Source: Paracoccaceae bacterium
Lineage (GTDB): Bacteria > Pseudomonadota > Alphaproteobacteria > Rhodobacterales > Rhodobacteraceae
DNA length: 29,588 bases
Assembly (NCBI GenBank): GCA_007131945.1
Contig: SLPP01000317.1
Span: 1-29,588, forward strand
Direction: 5' to 3'
Below, piece by piece: positions 24,745-29,588 of the stretch (positions are counted from its first letter, which is position 1; each line of letters opens with the position of its first letter). The notes beneath the pieces are model-generated. The model was not told where the DNA came from, made no database searches, and worked only from the letters and a program-made list of their open reading frames with translations. The translations under genes were made by a program, and so were the position numbers.

Positions 24745-26288
24745 GCTGCCCCCAGGATCTCATTGGCCGCGTTCCAGCCCGCGGTGCCGGAAATTCCCCC
24801 GCCCGGATGGCTGCCCGCCCCGGCCAGCCACAGCCCCGGCACGGGCGTCGCGTAACGCGCGATGCCCACGGCGGGGCGCATGAACAGCATTTGTTCCACC
24901 GCCAGATCGCCCTGATGCCAGCTGCCGCCGACCAGCCCGTGGCGCGCGGCGATGTCGGCCGGGGTCAGAAGCTCGACCGCGGTGATCAACTCGCCGATGC
25001 CGGGCGCGTGGGCTTCCAGTTGCTTCAGGATGGCAGCTTGCAGCGCATCGCGCCCGGCCTCCCAGCCGCCGCGCGGCGAGTAGGGGGCGTATTGCGCGAC
25101 GATGGACAGCACATGGTGGCCGTCCGGCGCGAAGCCCGGATCATGCGCGGTGGGGCAGGTGATCTCCATCACCGGTGCGGGGCTGAATTCGCCGTACTTG
25201 ACGTGGTTGAAGGCGTTTTCCACGGCATCGGAAGACGGCGCGATAACCAGCCGATGGCGCAGATCGGCGCCGCGGAAATCCGGCGCGCCCTTGAGCGCCA
25301 GATGCAGCTTGGCCGCCGTGCCGCGCATACGGATGTTGGTCAGCCGGCGCACTAACCCGGTTTCGATCTGCCGCGCGCCGAGAAGGTCCATGAAGGTGGT
25401 GCGCGGGTTGGCGGTGGAGATGACGCACCGCGCGGCGATCTCCTCGCCGCTTTCCAGCCGGACGCCGGTGGCCCGGTCGCCATCGCTGAGCACCCGGTCG
25501 ACGCGGGCGGCGCAGCGCAACTCGGCGCCGGTGGCACGCACTGCCTCGGCCAGCGCGGTGGCCAGCGCCCCCATGCCGCCGCGCGGCCAGCGGATGCGCC
25601 CAGCATCGCCCGAGAGCCGATGCCACAGCAGAAACAGCGAGTTCGGCGAGCGCGGGCCGAGGAAGGCGCCCAGCGTCGCATCGAAGGCGATAAGCCCGCG
25701 CAGCCGGTCGTCGGTGAGGTCTTCCTGCACGACGTCATGCACGTTTATCAGGATCATCCGCAGGAACTCCTGCATCTCCTCGCGGCCCAGCCGGCGCAGG
25801 TTCAGCCCGGCACGGCCCAGCGCCAGCAGGTTGCCCTTGCCGCCGCCCTTGCCGGGCAGCGGGGGCGTGATCTCGCGCAGCGGCCGCAGGATCTCGGTAT
25901 GGCGCAGCAGCCGGCCGCGCAGGGCGGTCCAGCGCTGAGCTTCGGCCTCCTCGAGGCCCTGCACGGCCTCGCCATAGGCGCCGTTCAGGGTCAGGTGCCC
26001 GCCGTCCGACGAAAGGGCCGTGGTGGCCATTGCGTCGACGGCCCAGTCCAGCCCGTGGCGTTCCGGCTTCAGCGCGGCCAGCATCCGCGTGTCCAGATGC
26101 GTGACCAGATGCGCCAGCCCGTCCACGCGGTAGCCTGGCGCGAATTCGCCCGTCAGCGCGCCGCCGCCGGGGGTGTCGGCGGCATCCAGCACCAAGACCT
26201 TCTGGCCGGCCTGCGCCAGCCGTCCGGCGCAGGCGAGGCCGTTCACGCCGCCACCGATGATGATGGCGTCAAAGGACGGGGTAGGCAT
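24741..26288 (-). CDS. FAD-dependent oxidoreductase, phytoene-dehydrogenase-like (second copy)
   Basis: 515 residues. An N-terminal FAD-binding Rossmann motif IIIGGGVNGLACAG (GGGVNG 12-17) and the C-terminal flavin-contact segment LWLAGAGSHPGGGISGTAGW are those of the phytoene-desaturase/PYROXD2 group of amine-oxidase-like flavoproteins. The ATG at 26288 lies inside the end of the upstream paralogue (20-bp overlap). No carotenoid genes are present, so pigment synthesis is unlikely; oxidation of an amine or methylated intermediate is more likely here. Substrate unknown. Confidence 0.85.
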   Translation of the reverse strand: MPTPSFDAIIIGGGVNGLACAGRLAQAGQKVLVLDAADTPGGGALTGEFAPGYRVDGLAHLVTHLDTRMLAALKPERHGLDWAVDAMATTALSSDGGHLTLNGAYGEAVQGLEEAEAQRWTALRGRLLRHTEILRPLREITPPLPGKGGGKGNLLALGRAGLNLRRLGREEMQEFLRMILINVHDVVQEDLTDDRLRGLIAFDATLGAFLGPRSPNSLFLLWHRLSGDAGRIRWPRGGMGALATALAEAVRATGAELRCAARVDRVLSDGDRATGVRLESGEEIAARCVISTANPRTTFMDLLGARQIETGLVRRLTNIRMRGTAAKLHLALKGAPDFRGADLRHRLVIAPSSDAVENAFNHVKYGEFSPAPVMEITCPTAHDPGFAPDGHHVLSIVAQYAPYSPRGGWEAGRDALQAAILKQLEAHAPGIGELITAVELLTPADIAARHGLVGGSWHQGDLAVEQMLFMRPAVGIARYATPVPGLWLAGAGSHPGGGISGTAGWNAANEILGAA

Positions 26289-27951
26289 CGCGCATCTCCG
26301 TTCTGTTGCCGACACCGCCGCGCACGCTGCGCAGGATTTCGGCCGCCGCGTTGCGCCCTGGCGCGCCCATGACGCCGCCGCCCGGATGCGTGGAGGACCC
26401 GCACATCCACAGATCCGGCACCGGACCGCGATACTGCGCATAACCCGGCACCGGCCGGTTGAAGAGAAGCTGGTCGAAGGTGAGTTCGCCCTGGAAGATG
26501 TTGCCGTCCGTCAGGCCGACCTCGGCCTCGAGCTCGCGCGGGGTGCGCACCTCGACATGCAGGATGCGCTGCTTGAAGCCGGGCGCGTGGTCCTCGATCT
26601 GATCGATCACCGCCTTGCCGAAAGCGTCGCGGTCGTTGTCGGTCCAGTCGCGCTCGCCGTCGGACCCGTTCCTGAGCTTCGGCGGGCAGTACTGCACGAA
26701 GCAGGACATGAAATGCTTGCCCGGCGGGGCCATCGTTGGGTCGATCATGCTGGGAATCATCGTGTCCTGGAAAGGATCGGCAGACCAGCGCCCGGCCTTC
26801 CAGTCGTCATAGGCGCGTTCCGCCCGTTCGATGGAATCGGTGAAATGCAGATCGCCGCGCAGGCAGGGCGAGCCATCTGGCAGGGCAGGAAACTCCGGCG
26901 CGCCATCCAGCGCGATGTTCAGCTTGCCCGACGAGCCGCGCGACTTGAAGCTGCGCACCCGGCCCAGGAAATCCTCGGGCAGGTCCGAGGGGTCCATGCA
27001 GGTCAGGAAGGTGCGCTTGACGTCCATGTTCGAGATCACGCGCCGCGCGCGGATTTCCTCGCCATCATCCAGCACCACGCCCTCGGTGCGGCCGGACCGC
27101 ACCAGGATGCGCGCGACCGGCGCGTTCTCGCGCAGCGTGCCGCCCGCGGCGCGGAAGGATGCGGCCAGCGCCTGAGACACCGCACCCATGCCTCCGCGCG
27201 CGTAGCCCCAGGCGCCGATATTGCCATCCACGTCGCCCATGTAGTGATGCAGCAGTACATAGGCCGTACCCGGCGACATCGGCCCCAGCGCCGTGCCGGT
27301 GATCGCGGCCACGGTCATGTAGGCCTTGAGCGTGTCGTTCTCGAAATACTCGTCCAGGTAGTCGCTGATGCTCATCGTCCAGAAGCGCACCATGTCGGCC
27401 GCGTCATCCGCGCCCAAGGCCAGGAACTGGCGAGCCAGATAGGCCATCTCCGACAGATCGCGCGGCTTGAACGAGGCCGGATCGGGCGGGGTGCGCATCA
27501 GAAGCGGGCGGATGAAGCGGCAATGGCGCATCAGGTCGCGCGCGTAGCGGTCGTAGTTCTCCGCGTCGCGCGGCGAGTGTCGGGCAATTTCGCGGCGGTT
27601 CGCCTCGTGGTCGCGATAGGTGGCCAGATAACCGCCATCGCGCTGGAATACCGCGCCCCCCTCATAGGGCAGCACCTGCAGGCCGTGCGCCGGAAGATCC
27701 AGATCGCGCATGATCTCCGGTCGGAAGAGCGAGCAGACATAGGAGCAGTTGGAATAGGTGATGCCCGGATATAGTTCCCGGCTGACGGCGGCGCCGCCGA
27801 TCCAGTCGTTCTTTTCGACGACCAGCACATCCAGCCCGCTTCGCGCCAGATAGCTGGCCGTCACGAGGCCGTTATGCCCCGCACCGACGACGATCGCATC
27901 CCAGATGCGGTTCGAGGCGCGCGGGGTGGACGGGGCAACGGTATCCTTCAT
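26269..27951 (-). CDS. FAD-dependent oxidoreductase, phytoene-dehydrogenase-like (first copy)
   Basis: 560 residues. IVVGAGHNGLV (FAD Rossmann motif, residues 21-30), EKNDWIGGAAVSRELYPG and the C-terminal LWMCGSSTHPGGGVMGAPG place it in the PYROXD2/phytoene-dehydrogenase-like group. GAGGA lies 6 nt before ATG 27951. It is first of the seven-gene minus-strand operon and divergent from the third TetR, with an inverted-repeat operator in the 139-bp gap. It shares the fold and several motifs with the next gene but is clearly diverged, so the pair may form a heteromer or act in sequence. Confidence 0.87.
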   Translation of the reverse strand: MKDTVAPSTPRASNRIWDAIVVGAGHNGLVTASYLARSGLDVLVVEKNDWIGGAAVSRELYPGITYSNCSYVCSLFRPEIMRDLDLPAHGLQVLPYEGGAVFQRDGGYLATYRDHEANRREIARHSPRDAENYDRYARDLMRHCRFIRPLLMRTPPDPASFKPRDLSEMAYLARQFLALGADDAADMVRFWTMSISDYLDEYFENDTLKAYMTVAAITGTALGPMSPGTAYVLLHHYMGDVDGNIGAWGYARGGMGAVSQALAASFRAAGGTLRENAPVARILVRSGRTEGVVLDDGEEIRARRVISNMDVKRTFLTCMDPSDLPEDFLGRVRSFKSRGSSGKLNIALDGAPEFPALPDGSPCLRGDLHFTDSIERAERAYDDWKAGRWSADPFQDTMIPSMIDPTMAPPGKHFMSCFVQYCPPKLRNGSDGERDWTDNDRDAFGKAVIDQIEDHAPGFKQRILHVEVRTPRELEAEVGLTDGNIFQGELTFDQLLFNRPVPGYAQYRGPVPDLWMCGSSTHPGGGVMGAPGRNAAAEILRSVRGGVGNRTEMRDAYPVL

Positions 27952-28053
27952 CTGTATCCTCGGCTGCGTTTCCAGTTGTTCCGGCGCGATCGGCGCCCAC
28001 GTCAGTCTTCTTGCGCTGGGATTATCTGCTTGCTACGGTAGGCTGGAAGGTTT

Positions 28054-28071
28054 TGATTGAGATGTCAATCA
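28054..28071. promoter_or_regulatory. Putative operator between the seven-gene operon and the third TetR
   Basis: TGATTGAGATGTCAATCA has perfect 7-bp arms with a 4-bp centre. It lies 20 bp before the TetR ATG and about 100 bp before the divergent flavoprotein start. Its place fits repression of both genes by the adjacent TetR. The arms resemble the other operators (TTGA/TCAA ends) but the spacing differs, so it is probably read by a different regulator. Confidence 0.6.
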
Positions 28072-28090
28072 GAATGGAAGGCGGGTGACG

Positions 28091-28813
28091 ATGGCCGGAA
28101 AAACCGAGGCTGCGGCGGCAGAGGCGCCCGCCGAACGGGTTCCGCGAAAGGCAAGTCCGGCTGTGCGCCGAGAGCAGCTGATCGAGGCGACGATCGAGGT
28201 GCTGGCCGAGCGCGGCTTCTCGCGCACGCGCACGGCCGAGGTGGCGGCGCGCGCCGGGGTCGCCTATGGCCTGGTGAATTTCCACTTCCGCACCAAGGAC
28301 ACGCTCCTCAGCGAGACACTGACCTACCTGGCCGACGAATACCGCCAGAACTGGACGCAAGCGCTGGAAAAGGTGCCGCCGGACGATCCAGCACGACAGC
28401 TTCACGCACTGATCGAGGCGGATTTCTCACCCCCCGTGTTCACCCCGGCGCGGCTTGCGGCCTGGTGCGCTTTCTGGGGCGAGGCGCAGAGCCGCCCGAT
28501 GTATCAGGCGCAATGCGGATCGAACGACCGGGCCTATTTCCTGATGCTGGAACGCGTCTGCGCCCGGCTGACCCATGCGGGCGGCTACGCGCTGAACCCC
28601 ACCCGCGCCGCGCGAATCCTGCGGGTGACAATGGAGGGCACCTGGCTGGACCTGATCACCATGACCGAACCCTATTCGGGCGATGAGGCGAAGGCCACGA
28701 TCTTCACCTGCGCTGCAGCGCTGTTTCCAGCGCATTTCACCGAACACGGCCTGAAGGCAGGTGCGTCGGTGGATGGCGTGGCGGGCAGGACCGCGCCAGG
28801 CAAGCAAGACTGA
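28091..28813 (+). CDS. TetR-family regulator, BetI-like (third of three)
   Basis: 240 residues. A basic Ala-rich tail precedes the DNA-binding domain, with recognition region [22 protein letters not shown] followed by [34 protein letters not shown] is the BetI-like ligand-domain segment. GGAAGG 9 nt upstream favours ATG 28091 over GTG 28085. Its recognition helix shares GLVNFHF with the first TetR, so the two may bind related sites. It is divergent from the seven-gene operon and 32 bp ahead of the methyltransferase gene, with which it is probably co-transcribed. Confidence 0.87.
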   Translation: MAGKTEAAAAEAPAERVPRKASPAVRREQLIEATIEVLAERGFSRTRTAEVAARAGVAYGLVNFHFRTKDTLLSETLTYLADEYRQNWTQALEKVPPDDPARQLHALIEADFSPPVFTPARLAAWCAFWGEAQSRPMYQAQCGSNDRAYFLMLERVCARLTHAGGYALNPTRAARILRVTMEGTWLDLITMTEPYSGDEAKATIFTCAAALFPAHFTEHGLKAGASVDGVAGRTAPGKQD

Positions 28814-28845
28814 CAAGAAGCACCCAGCAGAGGGACAATTTCGCG

Positions 28846-29588
28846 ATGGGCGCAGCGGATGGCGAAGTCGAGTACACCGACAAGATGATCAGCTTTCTGG
28901 AGGCCGTCTGGGGCGAAGGCTACCTTTCCCCCGGCGGCCCAGACGAGGTGGACCGGATCGTCGCCGGGATCGACCTGCGCGGCAAGACGCTCTTGGATAT
29001 CGGCTGCGGCTCGGGTGGAATCACGCTGCATCTGGCGCGGACCCACGGCCCGGCGAAAGTCATCGGTTTCGATGTCGAAGCGCCGGTGCTGGAGGTGGCG
29101 CGCGGCCGCGCCGAGAAGGAGGGGTTGGCCGACAAGGCGGAATTCGTGCAGGGCGCGCCGGGGCCGCTGCCCTTTCCCGATGGCAGTTTCGATATCGTCT
29201 TTTCCAAGGACGCGCTGATCCATATCCCCGACAAGGGCGCGCTGTTCCAAGACGTGTTCCGCCTGCTGCGCCCCGGTGGCTGGTTTGCTGCGTCGGACTG
29301 GCTGATCGGGCACGACGGCGAGCCCACACCCGAGATGCGCGACTACATGGCCGCCGAAGGGCTTTCCTTCGCCATGGCTTCGCCCGGCCGCTATCTGGAG
29401 GCGATGAAAGCGGCAGGCTTCACCGAGGTAGCCGAGATCAGCCGCAATGACTGGTACCGTGGGGTGGCGCGTGAGGAGCTTGCCCGGATGGAGGGGCCCC
29501 TCTACCAGCAGGCCGTCGCCGCCGTGGGCGAAGAGCATCTGAAATGGAATATCGAGATCTGGCGCAAGATGCTGGTGGTGCTGGACAG
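28846..29588 (+). CDS. Class I SAM-dependent methyltransferase, phosphoethanolamine-N-methyltransferase-like, 3' partial
   Basis: The frame is open to the window end; 247 residues are visible. SAM motif I is [10 protein letters not shown] (49-58), followed by the acidic FDVEAP strand, [18 protein letters not shown] and [13 protein letters not shown]. The [11 protein letters not shown] and RPGG-SD pattern and the C-terminal [11 protein letters not shown] strongly recall phosphoethanolamine N-methyltransferases. GAGGGA lies about 10 nt before ATG 28846. A methyl-adding enzyme is surprising beside a demethylation operon. It could methylate an amine intermediate, serve as a methyl acceptor step, or be part of onium-compound synthesis. 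Few residues are likely missing at the end. Confidence 0.8.
   Translation, partial: MGAADGEVEYTDKMISFLEAVWGEGYLSPGGPDEVDRIVAGIDLRGKTLLDIGCGSGGITLHLARTHGPAKVIGFDVEAPVLEVARGRAEKEGLADKAEFVQGAPGPLPFPDGSFDIVFSKDALIHIPDKGALFQDVFRLLRPGGWFAASDWLIGHDGEPTPEMRDYMAAEGLSFAMASPGRYLEAMKAAGFTEVAEISRNDWYRGVAREELARMEGPLYQQAVAAVGEEHLKWNIEIWRKMLVVLD

Overview
The window looks like a piece of an alphaproteobacterial chromosome, most likely Rhodobacterales (Roseobacter/Paracoccus-like). The reasons are high GC with GC-rich third positions, tightly packed operons with ATGA/GTGA stop-start overlaps, and a gene set typical of marine and soil Rhodobacterales: spermidine/putrescine-type ABC transport, BetI-like TetR regulators, Rieske N-demethylases, sarcosine/dimethylglycine dehydrogenase-like proteins and a DddQ-like cupin. 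No rRNA, tRNA, CRISPR array or intact insertion sequence was seen. All assignments come from reading the sequence and remembered family features; no search was run.

Region 1 (1-2450, mixed strands) is the left part of a cytochrome c oxidase locus: a CtaG-like assembly protein carrying an internal 34-residue tandem duplication, a CopD-like membrane protein, a DUF2231 membrane protein on the minus strand, and a lipoprotein-type oxidase subunit II with a complete CuA site. The following subunit I gene starts normally at 2401 but is lost after about 18 recognisable codons. Region 2 (about 2450-3303) is a scar: roughly 100 bp of unassignable sequence, then the C-terminal two thirds of a thiolase lacking its start and its nucleophile cysteine.

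Region 3 (3474-7314, plus) is a xanthine-dehydrogenase-family molybdenum hydroxylase operon (FAD, 2Fe-2S and molybdopterin subunits) ending in a MoaD/ThiS-like sulfur carrier. Region 4 (15130 down to 7480, minus) reads as one operon: Tat-exported solute-binding protein, two permeases, ATPase, BetI-like TetR, a trimethylamine-dehydrogenase-family flavoprotein with a changed substrate pocket, a ferritin-like protein and a small Cys-containing exported protein. Region 5 (15377-20321) holds a second TetR (minus), a class III aminotransferase and an FAD/GcvT two-domain demethylating dehydrogenase (plus). Region 6 (27951 down to 20355, minus) is a seven-gene operon: two phytoene-dehydrogenase-like flavoproteins, a stand-alone GcvT-like protein, two Rieske oxygenase alpha subunits, an 84-residue unknown and a DddQ-like cupin. 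Region 7 (28091 to the end, plus) holds a third BetI-like TetR and a phosphoethanolamine-N-methyltransferase-like gene cut by the window edge.

Taken together, regions 3-7 look like a catabolic island for an N- (or S-) methylated onium compound: uptake by the ABC transporter, removal of methyl groups by Rieske oxygenases and flavoprotein dehydrogenases, capture of the one-carbon unit by GcvT/folate domains, and further breakdown by the aminotransferase, molybdenum hydroxylase and possibly the cupin lyase. Inverted repeats sit in the key promoters. One (TTGAATG-2 bp-CATTCAA) occurs in front of both the transporter operon and the two-domain dehydrogenase, so a shared regulon is likely. The substrate cannot be read from the sequence.
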